From the NCBI GenBank assembly GCA_046336825.1, contig JBKDFX010000097.1, positions 1-64,000 of the forward strand: 64,000 bases of DNA, given 5' to 3'. Origin of the DNA: Ga0074139 sp046336825. GTDB lineage: Bacteria > Bdellovibrionota > Bdellovibrionia > Bdellovibrionales > Bdellovibrionaceae. Position numbers and translations under genes: made by a program. The notes under the pieces are model-generated. The model had not been told where the DNA came from, ran no database searches, and was given only the letters and a program-made list of their open reading frames with translations. Shown here piece after piece: positions 52,434 through 61,913 of this stretch. Each line of letters opens with the position of its first letter. The stretch's first letter is position 1.

Positions 52434-54368
52434 CTACCTCATCATCACAAAAGTCAAAGTTAGAACTAAACCCAACCCAATATACATGGCGTACTGCTGC
52501 AGATTTCCATTCTGTAAAGATCGAACAAAGGCGCCGCCTCCTCGAATGAGATCACTTGCCCAGTAAGTGCAACGATCAATAAAGCGAACATCGATAAAGG
52601 CCCATATGTTTTCAGAGGCTCTCACAAGCGGATTAATAATAGTTCCAAAGTAAAGCTCATCTACGAGATATTTTTTATACACGAGCTCATAGAGAGGCTT
52701 AATTTTCTGAGTAATGGTTTCAACTGTTTCACTCTTTTTCGTGTACAGAGTATAGGCCACCAATGCTGAGATCAGAGCAAGACTGACGGAAACACCCATC
52801 AAAGTCCACTCCATCGCGGCATCTGCCTCTGTGATACCAGGAATGGGTTTAACTATTGGGGCGAACCAGTTGGCTAATATATTTTCAGGATGCCCTGGTA
52901 AAATCGCCCCTATCACATGGGGAATTCCGACGAATCCACCTATAACAGAAAGAACTGCCAAAACAAAAAGTGGTATCAACATAATTGCTGAAGACTCGTG
53001 GGGATGAATATCTTTGGGTACGCGGCTTTTTCCCCAAAATGTGAGCGACATCAGTCTTGTCATGTAGAAGGCTGTCATGGTGGCACCAACTACGCCTAAT
53101 ACCCACAATGACCAGTGCCCCAATGGTGAGTGCCATGACATCCATAAAATTTCATCTTTGGAAAAGAAGCCAGAAAACCCAGGAGTACCAAGTATGGCAA
53201 GCCAACCCATCATGAATGTGAGGTGTGTCCATGGAAGATACTTTTTTAAACCACCCATTTTTTGGATATCTTGCTCTTCGTGCATAGCATGTATGACTGA
53301 TCCCGATCCCAAAAACATAAGGGCCTTAAAAAATGCGTGCGTCATCAAATGAAAAAATGCGGCTGTGAAGGCACCCACGCCACAAGCTAAAAACATGTAG
53401 CCCAATTGAGAAACAGTTGAATAGGCCAATACTTTTTTTATGTCGTTTTGAGTGATGCCAATGCTGGCCGCTAGTACAACTGTAAGCGCTCCAATGATGG
53501 CAATAACTAACATCGTATTGGGGGCTGCTAAAAACATAGGATTTAATCTAACGATCATATAAACCCCGGCGGTCACCATGGTCGCGGCGTGAATTAGTGC
53601 CGAAACCGGCGTGGGGCCCGCCATGGCATCAGGTAGCCACACATAAAGGGGGATCTGCGCAGATTTGCCCGTAGCACCTATAAATAAAAAGAGCGTCCCC
53701 AGGGTCGCAACCCCCAACCAAGTGCTCTCAGCAACTGATGGAGCAAGACTATTGAGTTCTTGAATATTCAGGGTTCCATAGCTGACAAAAAGAATGAACA
53801 TTCCTATTAAGAAGGCCGCATCCCCGATTCGGTTTGTTATAAAGGCCTTCATGCCTGCAGCCGCTTTGTCTTTATCAGTAAACCAAAAGCCGATGAGCAG
53901 ATAAGAGGCCAAACCCACCCCTTCCCAGCCTACAAACAAAGTTACTAAGCTGTCGCCGAGGACTAAAATCAACATGTTGAAAACGAAGAAATTTAAGTAA
54001 GAAAAATATTTGGCGACACCCTTATCGTGGTGCATGTATCCAATTGAAAACAGATGAATTAAAAATCCTACCCCTGTGATGATTAAAATCATCAAACTGC
54101 TCAACTGATCGACAACAAAACCAAAGTTTATATTTAGGCTTTCGACTGTTATCCAAGATCCGTAATTTACCGCCAAACTTCGCTGATCGGCCGGCAAGTC
54201 CTGCAACCCTAACCAGAGCAAAACCGAACAAACAAAGGAAACAAACACAGCCAGTGAGGCAATTCCTCCCGCCACGTTGGCTGAGTGGTGATTTCGTCTG
54301 ATACCATTTATCAGAAAGCCAACGAGAGGGCTTGCAAGCAGGGTGGATATCAAGATTTCATGACTCAT
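52434..54368 (-). CDS. nuoL: NADH-quinone oxidoreductase subunit L
   Basis: The distal antiporter-like subunit with a long lateral helix. The 644 residues include VGWEGVGLASYLLIGFW (helix-5 Glu), QIPLYVWLPDAMAGPTPVSALIHAATMVTAGVY-type sequence (helices 7-8), KKVLAYSTVSQLGYM and GFFSKDEIL. The C-terminal ending ALISALVAYTLYTKK followed by a final helix fits the lateral arm and anchor. The gene follows nuoK by four bases. Confidence 0.96.
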   Translation of the reverse strand: MSHEILISTLLASPLVGFLINGIRRNHHSANVAGGIASLAVFVSFVCSVLLWLGLQDLPADQRSLAVNYGSWITVESLNINFGFVVDQLSSLMILIITGVGFLIHLFSIGYMHHDKGVAKYFSYLNFFVFNMLILVLGDSLVTLFVGWEGVGLASYLLIGFWFTDKDKAAAGMKAFITNRIGDAAFLIGMFILFVSYGTLNIQELNSLAPSVAESTWLGVATLGTLFLFIGATGKSAQIPLYVWLPDAMAGPTPVSALIHAATMVTAGVYMIVRLNPMFLAAPNTMLVIAIIGALTVVLAASIGITQNDIKKVLAYSTVSQLGYMFLACGVGAFTAAFFHLMTHAFFKALMFLGSGSVIHAMHEEQDIQKMGGLKKYLPWTHLTFMMGWLAILGTPGFSGFFSKDEILWMSWHSPLGHWSLWVLGVVGATMTAFYMTRLMSLTFWGKSRVPKDIHPHESSAIMLIPLFVLAVLSVIGGFVGIPHVIGAILPGHPENILANWFAPIVKPIPGITEADAAMEWTLMGVSVSLALISALVAYTLYTKKSETVETITQKIKPLYELVYKKYLVDELYFGTIINPLVRASENIWAFIDVRFIDRCTYWASDLIRGGGAFVRSLQNGNLQQYAMYIGLGLVLTLTFVMMR

Positions 54369-54372
54369 TTTT

Positions 54373-54699
54373 CTATCCCTTTAAATGTTCGAAAAACCGA
54401 ATGTTAACTTCTTTAAATCGTTTGAAAATTGAAACCGCGAGAGCAAGTCCTACCGCTGCTTCGGCAGCAGCGATGGTCATTACGAAAAAAACCATGATTT
54501 GCCCGTCGATGTTGTTATTGTGTTTACCAAAAGCAATGAAGCTTATGTTAACCGCATTAAGCATGAGCTCGATGGACATGAGCATCACGATCGCATTTCT
54601 TCTTAAAAGAACCCCCACCATGCCCATGGAAAACAAAACAGCTGACAAAATGAGATAGTGATTGAGTCCAATTTCCGTTAACCAATTAGCGCTGGCCAT
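54373..54699 (-). CDS. nuoK: NADH-quinone oxidoreductase subunit K
   Basis: A three-helix subunit of 108 residues carrying two membrane glutamates of the proton path, in MSIELMLNAVNI and AAAEAAVGLAL. GGAGGA precedes the ATG. It overlaps nuoJ by 14 bp. Confidence 0.96.
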   Translation of the reverse strand: MASANWLTEIGLNHYLILSAVLFSMGMVGVLLRRNAIVMLMSIELMLNAVNISFIAFGKHNNNIDGQIMVFFVMTIAAAEAAVGLALAVSIFKRFKEVNIRFFEHLKG

Positions 54700-55213
54700 G
54701 GGTTCCTCCCTTGCTTCGAGATAGAGCCACTGCTCCTACTGCGATAATTAAAAGTAAAACCCCAAGGGCTTCAAAAGCGAATATGTGCTGTGTGAAAAGC
54801 CGGTATCCGAGAGCCTTAGAAGGATCAACCGCAGCCTCGGCCACTTGCTGTGTTGGCGCCCCAGTGTTTGAGGAATAGAAAATCGCCCCAGCAAGCAATC
54901 CCGCCAGAACGCCTGCGCTTCCAATTTTTATGGCTCCTGAAATAAGCCCCTTCGAAAAGGCTTCTGCTTCATGCTTCAAATCAAAGAGCATAAGAACCAT
55001 GACGAACAAAACCATCACAGCGCCAGCGTAGACAATAAGCTGGACGCCGGCCACAAAGTAAGCTCCCAGTGTTACAAAAACAGCTGCCACTCCGACCATT
55101 GTAAAGGCCAACGCAAGAGCTGCATAGATAGGGTTTTTAACAGATATAACTGTTAATCCGCCAAGAACTGTGGCGATAGCGAGAAACCAAAATAAAAATG
55201 CATCGGCCGTCAC
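54686..55213 (-). CDS. nuoJ: NADH-quinone oxidoreductase subunit J
   Basis: A 175-residue, five-helix subunit. NPIYAALALAFTMVGVA and YAGAVMVLFVMVLMLFD are the hallmark segments, the latter holding the pi-bulge helix. It begins with GTG preceded by GAGGAG. In most operons nuoI (two 4Fe-4S clusters) lies between nuoH and nuoJ; here only 19 bp separate them and nuoI is absent. Confidence 0.95.
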   Translation of the reverse strand: MTADAFLFWFLAIATVLGGLTVISVKNPIYAALALAFTMVGVAAVFVTLGAYFVAGVQLIVYAGAVMVLFVMVLMLFDLKHEAEAFSKGLISGAIKIGSAGVLAGLLAGAIFYSSNTGAPTQQVAEAAVDPSKALGYRLFTQHIFAFEALGVLLLIIAVGAVALSRSKGGTHGQR

Positions 55214-55232
55214 TTTATACTCCTCAATTACT

Positions 55233-56387
55233 TTAAGAAACTGCGTAAATCACTGCTGCTGTTGCGATGGTGTTGGCAAGTGCCCAGGGCAGCATGGTTT
55301 TCCAACCCAAATCCATCAGTTGATCATAGCGAAAACGTGGCAACGTCCATCGAACATGGATAAAAATCCAAAGAAAAATGGCGAACTTCACATTGTAGCT
55401 TATAAAATGAATGAGAGCATTCATACCCTGAGCTCCAATTTCAGAAAATCCCCATCCTAAAAGAGCCTGTTGAATTTCTTGAACTGTAAGGCCGGGAATT
55501 CCATAACCACCAAAGAAAAACGTTGTGGCCAGTCCCGAAGCGATCATCATGTGACCGTACTCACCGATGAAGAACATGAGCATTTTAAATCCACCGTATT
55601 CGGTGTGAAACCCTGCCACGAGTTCCGCTTCCCCTTCGGCCAAATCGAACGGCAGTCGATTGGATTCAGCAAAGGCAGCTGCAAAAAATAAAATAAAACC
55701 AAGTGGTTGATAAAAAATTCCCCAGTTGGGAATCCAATCAAGGGTTGAGGTGACCGTGTGCCCGAAAGCCACAAACTGGAGAGGCCCTTGTTGCGCTTGG
55801 ATCATATCGGTGAGATTGAAAGTGCCGTACATAAGTATGACGCCCACAATTGAAAGACCTAAAGCCAATTCATAGGAAATAACCTGGGCCGAGGCCCTCA
55901 GCGCTCCAAGTAGGGAAAATTTAGATCCCGATCCCCAACCTGCCATTAATATTGTGTAAGCCGCCAAAGACGAAACACCCAAAATAAAAACAATTCCCAC
56001 ACCTATTTCGTAACCTTGAGCTCTAAGCTGGTAGGGCCCCCAGGTGGAACCAAAAAGTTCTACAGCTGGAAAGGTAAAAGGAATTGACATGGGAATTGCG
56101 GCATAAGCTAGGGTTGCTGGAATGAGTGCAAAAACAGGAGCTGCATAACATAATTGTCTGACGGCCTTGTCTGGAGCAAAGTCTTCTTTTGTTAAAAACT
56201 TAACTGCATCAGCAAGCAGCTGCAGTAGCCCCAAGGGTCCTACACGGTTGGGGCCAAATCGATTTTGAATAAAGGCCGACCCGCGCCTTTCAAGCCAAAC
56301 AAGAATCGGTACCGCCTGAACCATGAGCAAAAAAACAAGAACAAGCTTTATGCTGTTTAATGTGATTTCAAAAATATCATTTCCCAT
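55233..56387 (-). CDS. nuoH: NADH-quinone oxidoreductase subunit H
   Basis: The quinone-site membrane subunit, 384 residues. LVWLERRGSAFIQNRFGPNR, DAVKFLTKEDFAPD, RLPFDLAEGEAELVAGFHTEY and the C-terminal VRWTLPRFRYDQLMDLGWK are all diagnostic. It starts directly after the nuoA stop. Confidence 0.97.
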   Translation of the reverse strand: MGNDIFEITLNSIKLVLVFLLMVQAVPILVWLERRGSAFIQNRFGPNRVGPLGLLQLLADAVKFLTKEDFAPDKAVRQLCYAAPVFALIPATLAYAAIPMSIPFTFPAVELFGSTWGPYQLRAQGYEIGVGIVFILGVSSLAAYTILMAGWGSGSKFSLLGALRASAQVISYELALGLSIVGVILMYGTFNLTDMIQAQQGPLQFVAFGHTVTSTLDWIPNWGIFYQPLGFILFFAAAFAESNRLPFDLAEGEAELVAGFHTEYGGFKMLMFFIGEYGHMMIASGLATTFFFGGYGIPGLTVQEIQQALLGWGFSEIGAQGMNALIHFISYNVKFAIFLWIFIHVRWTLPRFRYDQLMDLGWKTMLPWALANTIATAAVIYAVS

Positions 56388-56768
56388 TTAGTCCCACTCC
56401 AAAGCTCGTGACTTAACTTCCCACCAAAGACCGTAAATAAAGATTCCTAAAAATAAAGCCATTGAAACTACAATGGGAGTCCCCATTCCACTCGCAATAA
56501 AATCTTTAAAAGAGATGGCCCAGGGGTACATAAAGATAATTTCAATATCAAATAGGATGAATAAGATCGCCGTGAGATAAAATTTAACCGAAACCTTTGA
56601 TTCTTTTTTGTCCTGCCCTGGGATTCCACACTCGTAAATATCTCTTTTAATACTGGAATTGTTTTTGCGCTGTCCGCCGATGGCTCGAGCGAGAAAAATC
56701 AAAACCGTTCCAAATATAGCAATAAAGATGGTCAGAAATATTATTCCGCCAATAGGCATTGTTGACAC
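56388..56768 (-). CDS. nuoA: NADH-quinone oxidoreductase subunit A
   Basis: The first gene of the nuo operon, 126 residues and three helices. YECGIPGQDKKESKVSVKFYLTAILFILFD-type sequence includes the Cys/Glu loop and the FDIEIIFMYPWA helix. It starts with GTG (56766-56768) with GAGGGGG four bases upstream; an ATG three codons later is possible. The catalytic genes nuoB-G and nuoI do not follow it. Confidence 0.94.
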   Translation of the reverse strand: MSTMPIGGIIFLTIFIAIFGTVLIFLARAIGGQRKNNSSIKRDIYECGIPGQDKKESKVSVKFYLTAILFILFDIEIIFMYPWAISFKDFIASGMGTPIVVSMALFLGIFIYGLWWEVKSRALEWD

Positions 56769-56823
56769 ACGACCCCCTCAAAGGTGATTCACCTGGATGT
56801 TCGACAACTAATCATTATGGTGA

Positions 56824-56851
56824 TTGCATCAAAGTACGCTTCAGTTATAGT
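56824..56851 (+). promoter_or_regulatory. likely sigma-70-type promoter of mfd
   Basis: TTGCAT (56824-56829) and TATAGT (56846-56851) are separated by 16 bp and lie about 30 bp before the mfd ATG. Match is by eye to the general -35/-10 consensus. Confidence 0.5.
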
Positions 56852-56881
56852 CGGATGTTCAGTGATTTCCAAGAATTATGA

Positions 56882-59800
56882 ATGGCAAATATAAAAGTTG
56901 ATAATCCACATTTAAGACTCGACGAAATTGTCGAAAGACTTCTCGGGGCCAGAGACCGAAATGTCACATTGACGGGCTTTTCCTCAGGCCTTCCCTTGGC
57001 TTTTTTGCTTTCGACGACGCATTCGGTCGCAACTTCGTTTTTGCCACATCTTGTTATTTGCCCTAGTGAGCGCGTTGCTCAAGACTTTCAAGCACTTCTC
57101 AAGTTTTTTAATCCTTCATGTTCTAGCTTTTTGCTGCGCGCATTTGATGTCAGTCCTTACTCAGGACTAACTCCACAGCGATCTATGGCAAGTTCAAGGC
57201 TCGAGTTTTTATATGCAGCTGCCAATCGTGCAAAACCTGGAACTATTTTTATTTCTACACAAATGGCACTTGTCCAAAAGACTTTGCCCTTTTTTGTTTT
57301 TAATCAACTGTCTTGGTCTCTGAAGAAGGGGGCCCAGCTGAGCTCCAATTTAGGAGAAAAGCTTGTCGAGATGGGCTATCGAGCCGCTCCGGTTGTTGAA
57401 GATTATGGTCAGTTTGCTCTGCGCGGTGGAATTTTAGATCTTTTTTCACCCAGCGAGCGGCAGCCTCTACGTGTTGAGCTTTTTGGAGATGAAGTGGATT
57501 CACTTCGTTTTTTTGATCCCGAAACACAGCGTGGGTTAGAAGAAATTTCGTCGGCGGAAATCGTTCCGGCCAAGGAAGCTCTGTACGTTGAATCAGAATA
57601 TGAAGGTCTTATTCAAAGAGTTCGTCGTGATTTCGAAAAACGCTCAGTGCGAGGGCCAGAGGCAGACTCACTTTTGCGGTCGCTGGTTTTAAAAAATGAG
57701 ATTGAGGGTCAAGAGTTTCTCATTTCCTCTTTTTACTCTAAGCCTTCACAGCCCTTAGACTATTTTAATTGTGGATACCACACTTGGAAAGTGGACAGCC
57801 TTGGTATTCAAAGAGAGTTTGATCAATGGCTTCAAGATTTACGCGAAGGCTCGGCTGAAAAAAAACATCACCCGATTTGTCCTCAGCCAGAAGATTTATT
57901 TTTGGAGCCCAGCTTTCTATTAAAGTCGGGCGAGGGAAAACAAATATCTCTTACTTCAATTGAAGAGTTTGGCTCACAAGCTGGACAGGCTTTGGCTAAC
58001 TACACCTGCCAAACACCCATTGAAATTTCTCGAATTTCACAAAGTGATGCTTTCGGCTCACCTGCTTGGTTTTTCAAAATAAAGGCACGTTTCAAATCCT
58101 ATCTGGATTCAGGAAAAAGAATTTGGATCACCCATAAGAACTCCACTTCTCTACAAAAAGTTCAGTGGGCTCTTAAGGAAATGGAATTCGATTTTTTAAC
58201 AGCAAATGAACAAGACTTTAAATGGGACGTTTGGCTTCATTCGGCCTATGACAAAATCGTACTTATACCGCGCGGGCTTGATGAAAGCCTATTCTTAGAT
58301 GAAGAGGGCCTCTTGATCTTACAAGAGGAAGATTTGCTGGGAAAAAGACAAAGAAAAAAATCGTCGGCCGTTAGCGACTTTCAAAAACAGGCTAAGCGAC
58401 TCAACTTTGGCGATCTAAAACCCGGTGACTTCATCGTTCACGTCAAACATGGAATTGGGGTTTATGACGGCCTACAGGTCATGAATGTTGGCGGCGCACC
58501 CTCAGAGTTTATACAAATCAGTTATAAAGATAAGGATAAGCTTTATCTTCCTGTTTATCGGATCAATCAGCTTCAAAAATATTCAAGCAGCACAGTGCAA
58601 GTCCCTCTGGATAAGTTGGGTGGGCACGCCTGGGAGAAAACAAAAACAAAAGTTCGAGGCCATCTTCGTGATCTGGCTGCAGATCTTCTCAAGCTTTATG
58701 CACAAAGAAGCGAATTACATCGCGAGGCCTTTGTTTGGGATGAGGGTGATTTACTTCAGTTCGAGCGTGGCTTTCCCTATGAAGAAACTGACGATCAGTT
58801 GCGCGCCATTGATGATATATTCAAAGATTTACACTCCACAAAACCTATGGACCGTCTGATATGCGGCGATGTGGGCTTTGGAAAAACTGAAGTGGCTATG
58901 CGCGCTGCCTTTGCTGCTTTGGCCAGTGGCAAACAAGTCGCTGTGCTTGCACCCACCACCGTTTTGACTTTTCAACACTTTGAAACCTTCAAAAAACGCT
59001 TTCAAGGATGGCCCTTCGAAATACGTGTTTTAAATCGATTTGTTTCAACCGCCGACTCAAAAAAAATTGTCAAAGAAGTAAAAGAAGGAACTGCCAAGCT
59101 GCTTATCGGAACTCATAGAATTTTAAGCCAGGACATTCATTTTAATAATTTGGGTTTACTCATCGTAGATGAAGAACAAAAGTTTGGCGTGGCTCACAAA
59201 GAAAAGCTTAAGAAACTCAAAGTATCAGTTGATACTTTAGCTCTATCGGCGACCCCCATCCCTCGAACTCTCAATATGAGCCTAAATGGCGTTCGTGATT
59301 TAAGTCTTATTAACTCTGCTCCCGTTGATCGTCTTCCCACTCGAACATTTATTTGTAAATTTGAAGCTGAAACTTTTCGCAAAGCCATTTTGGCCGAAAT
59401 GCAAAGAAACGGACAAATTTATTTTATTAATAACCGCATTGAATCTATCTATGGTTTAGCAGACGAGTTGCGCGCTCTCGTTCCCGAGGCCCGAATACGA
59501 GTGGCTCATGGACAAATGCCAGAGCATGAGCTTGAAAAAGTGATGCTTGAATTTTTTAATCACGAAATTGACATGCTCATATGTACTGCGATTGTGGAGT
59601 CTGGCATGGATGTTCCGCGAGCCAACACCATGTTTATAAACGAAGCTCATCTCTTTGGGCTTAGTCAGCTCTATCAGCTTCGAGGACGAGTTGGGCGAAG
59701 TAAACAAAGGGCTTATTGCTATTTGGTTATGCCAAGAACTAAAGCTCTCGATAAAACCGCTGAAGAGCGACTTAAAGTCATTCAAGAAAACACGGCCCTT

Positions 59801-60400
59801 GGGAGTGGAATAAAAATTGCTCAATATGATCTAGAGATGCGCGGATCAGGCAACATTCTGGGTGATGACCAGTCGGGACACATCAATTCTGTTGGTTACG
59901 AACTTTATATGGATCTTTTAAAAGAAGCTCTTGCCGCTGCTCATGGTGAAGAGCCTGATGATATTGAATTGGATCCTGAAATTAGTTTGAAAATTCCAGC
60001 TCTCATTCCTGATCAATACATTCCTGATATACGGTTACGGCTCAGCTATTATAAGGCCATGTCAGACATTGAAAGCGAAGCTGAGCTTGAAAATATTGAA
60101 TCTGAGCTTATAGATCAATTTGGAGCCCTGCCTGAGTCCGTTACTAATTTAATGGGTCTTATGCTTATTCGTCATGTTTGCAAAAAGTTGAAAGTTCGTG
60201 ATGTCAGTGCCGGAGTAAAATCCATTTCTCTTATTTTCACTGACAAAACGCCACTCAAAACCGAGACCCTTATCACTCTGGCCTCCAAAGAAAATAAAAA
60301 GTATTCGATCACTCCCGACAGTCGTTTGAATATCCGTATGAATAATGTCACATGGACTCAGGTCTATGATGAGCTCAACTATTTGCTAAGACTTATCTAG
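56882..60400 (+). CDS. mfd: transcription-repair coupling factor Mfd
   Basis: A 1172-residue DNA translocase that removes stalled RNA polymerase from lesions and recruits UvrA. The N-terminal UvrB-like module (about 1-430) is followed by the RNA-polymerase-interacting CarD-like domain (GDFIVHVKHGIGVYDGLQ). The helicase core has Walker A GDVGFGKTEVAMRAAF, the DEEQ box in IVDEEQKFGV, SATPIPRTL and QLRGRVGRSKQRAYCYL. A C-terminal TRCF domain completes it. Length and order are standard. ATG 56882 was chosen from the sequence MANIK; a strong ribosome binding site is not visible. It is divergent from the nuo operon. Confidence 0.97.
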   Translation: MANIKVDNPHLRLDEIVERLLGARDRNVTLTGFSSGLPLAFLLSTTHSVATSFLPHLVICPSERVAQDFQALLKFFNPSCSSFLLRAFDVSPYSGLTPQRSMASSRLEFLYAAANRAKPGTIFISTQMALVQKTLPFFVFNQLSWSLKKGAQLSSNLGEKLVEMGYRAAPVVEDYGQFALRGGILDLFSPSERQPLRVELFGDEVDSLRFFDPETQRGLEEISSAEIVPAKEALYVESEYEGLIQRVRRDFEKRSVRGPEADSLLRSLVLKNEIEGQEFLISSFYSKPSQPLDYFNCGYHTWKVDSLGIQREFDQWLQDLREGSAEKKHHPICPQPEDLFLEPSFLLKSGEGKQISLTSIEEFGSQAGQALANYTCQTPIEISRISQSDAFGSPAWFFKIKARFKSYLDSGKRIWITHKNSTSLQKVQWALKEMEFDFLTANEQDFKWDVWLHSAYDKIVLIPRGLDESLFLDEEGLLILQEEDLLGKRQRKKSSAVSDFQKQAKRLNFGDLKPGDFIVHVKHGIGVYDGLQVMNVGGAPSEFIQISYKDKDKLYLPVYRINQLQKYSSSTVQVPLDKLGGHAWEKTKTKVRGHLRDLAADLLKLYAQRSELHREAFVWDEGDLLQFERGFPYEETDDQLRAIDDIFKDLHSTKPMDRLICGDVGFGKTEVAMRAAFAALASGKQVAVLAPTTVLTFQHFETFKKRFQGWPFEIRVLNRFVSTADSKKIVKEVKEGTAKLLIGTHRILSQDIHFNNLGLLIVDEEQKFGVAHKEKLKKLKVSVDTLALSATPIPRTLNMSLNGVRDLSLINSAPVDRLPTRTFICKFEAETFRKAILAEMQRNGQIYFINNRIESIYGLADELRALVPEARIRVAHGQMPEHELEKVMLEFFNHEIDMLICTAIVESGMDVPRANTMFINEAHLFGLSQLYQLRGRVGRSKQRAYCYLVMPRTKALDKTAEERLKVIQENTALGSGIKIAQYDLEMRGSGNILGDDQSGHINSVGYELYMDLLKEALAAAHGEEPDDIELDPEISLKIPALIPDQYIPDIRLRLSYYKAMSDIESEAELENIESELIDQFGALPESVTNLMGLMLIRHVCKKLKVRDVSAGVKSISLIFTDKTPLKTETLITLASKENKKYSITPDSRLNIRMNNVTWTQVYDELNYLLRLI

Positions 60401-60403
60401 TGA

Positions 60404-61405
60404 TCAAAATTCAAAATGCAGACTGGCTCCAATGTCCATTTCGTTTTCCAGGTCAGGATCTGGCGAAGACTCGCTCATGTAAGATGTGGATGCATAAACA
60501 TTGATAAAAATAGCCGTTATCCCTGTTTCTCGGCGAGATCGATACATTGAATCTAAATCCAGCCAATCTAATCCTATAAGAGCCCCAAATCTGGCGTGAT
60601 ATCCAGGGTCGGTTGAATATTCAATCACTTCGCCTGGGGCTGCTGAAGTTTCCTCCGCATATTCCGATTGCCAAATTCCAAAGCTGCCGTAAGGGATGAA
60701 CTGACCCTCTGAAAAAAGGGAATCCAAATAAAGTGTTGCCGCTCCTGAAAGACGCTGAATTCTAAGCGAGTTGTCTGCACCTAAGCTTTGATTTGTAATA
60801 TCTAAAATTGAATATCCAAATTGAAGCCCTAAGGCACCCCAAGAAAAATTATATTTTGGCCCTAACTCTAAAACAGGCATTGTTTGGCCGTTAGAACCAA
60901 AAAGTGTTTGAAAACTGTTGTCATCAAACTGCGAAATCAGACTTGGGAAATCTACATTTTCTGCGCCAAGAGAAAAAGTCCATCCCCAACGATTTTGTCT
61001 TTCTTTATAGGGTAAGTATATCGAAGAATTTGACCTGACTTCAACAAGGCCATCTTCTTCTCCGTTTCCCTCAAATGTTTTCGAGGGCGGCCGGAACCTA
61101 GAATCTGCAGTATCTTGCGCGATAGCTGTCTCTTCAATTTCTGAAACTTTTTTGGGCTGTTCCAAAATTTCAAGATCATTTTTATTGGGGACTGGCTCTG
61201 ATTCAATAGTGGAGATTCGACTTGTATCTAGCTCTATGTCTTCTGGGTCAAAATCCTGTGAAGGATTTGTACGAAAGGGTTCTTCCGAGATTTCAAATTC
61301 ATCACTTTCTTGAGCCCGAGAATCAACCGCACAGATGAGCATAAAACTACAGGTCAGTATAAAGCGAAGAAGAGTGTTGAAAAAGAAAAGGGCCGTGGTT
61401 TTCAC
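60404..61405 (-). CDS. predicted outer-membrane protein with acidic N-terminal region
   Basis: A 333-residue protein with a signal peptide ending VDSRAQ, then about 90 acidic, low-complexity residues (EFEISEEPF, DPEDIELDT), and a C-terminal half of amphipathic strands (WGWTFSLGAENV, GALGLQFGYSILDI, IFINVYASTSYM) ending GASLHFEF, as in outer-membrane barrels. The start codon GTG (61403-61405) lies within a terminator-like hairpin downstream of atpC. The acidic part may face the periplasm and bind peptidoglycan or a partner. No family was recognised. Confidence 0.6.
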   Translation of the reverse strand: MKTTALFFFNTLLRFILTCSFMLICAVDSRAQESDEFEISEEPFRTNPSQDFDPEDIELDTSRISTIESEPVPNKNDLEILEQPKKVSEIEETAIAQDTADSRFRPPSKTFEGNGEEDGLVEVRSNSSIYLPYKERQNRWGWTFSLGAENVDFPSLISQFDDNSFQTLFGSNGQTMPVLELGPKYNFSWGALGLQFGYSILDITNQSLGADNSLRIQRLSGAATLYLDSLFSEGQFIPYGSFGIWQSEYAEETSAAPGEVIEYSTDPGYHARFGALIGLDWLDLDSMYRSRRETGITAIFINVYASTSYMSESSPDPDLENEMDIGASLHFEF

Positions 61406-61410
61406 AGCCC
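61380..61410 (-). terminator. terminator-like hairpin downstream of atpC overlapping the next gene's start
   Basis: On the minus strand GGGCTGTG, loop AAAAC and CACGGCCC (one G-T wobble) are followed by TTTTCTTTTT. It is about 90 bp past the atpC stop. The GTG start of the downstream outer-membrane protein gene is the end of the first stem arm. A second hairpin without a T-run (GTCCAGAT/ATCTGGAC, 61473-61493) lies between it and atpC. Confidence 0.7.
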
Positions 61411-61499
61411 TTATTTTAGCTAAGCTTCTGATATTTCTTAAATAGACTTTTGGTTAACTCAACCAACAGACCGTCCAGATTTGCTATCTGGACCCGTCT

Positions 61500-61913
61500 T
61501 TAGTGTGTCCCTGATTTTTGTTTCAGCTCAAGTCCACTTTCTAAAGCTGCTACTTTTCTTTGAGTTTCGGTCCAAGCCTTGTCATCTAGGTGCTGAGTTA
61601 AAAGCGTATTGTTTAACGATTTTAACTCATCGCTAAATTTTTCAACTGAAACATCTTCTGAGTTCGTGCTGTGTTCAGCTAAAACGACAACTCCATCTGG
61701 GCTCACTTCACAATAGCCAGAGGATACAACTAAACGGTGATATTGTGTTTCACCTTTAAACTTCCACTTCATGATCCCAGTTGTCAGCTTTGTCATCAAT
61801 GGCGCGTGTCCATTTAGAATATGTAGCTCGCCCCTGAAGGCGGGAACCAAAACGTCTTCAACCTCTTGGTCTGCTACTATTTTTTTTTCTGGTGTGAAGA
61901 GTGAAAGCTTCAT
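61500..61913 (-). CDS. atpC: ATP synthase epsilon subunit
   Basis: The rotor-stalk subunit that couples F1 to the c-ring and inhibits ATP hydrolysis. The 137-residue protein has an N-terminal beta-sandwich (MKLSLFTPEKKIVADQEVEDV, then GELHILNGHAPLMTKLTTG, a hallmark) and a C-terminal helical hairpin. It overlaps atpD by 4 bp (ATGA) and ends the atp operon in this window. Confidence 0.96.
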   Translation of the reverse strand: MKLSLFTPEKKIVADQEVEDVLVPAFRGELHILNGHAPLMTKLTTGIMKWKFKGETQYHRLVVSSGYCEVSPDGVVVLAEHSTNSEDVSVEKFSDELKSLNNTLLTQHLDDKAWTETQRKVAALESGLELKQKSGTH

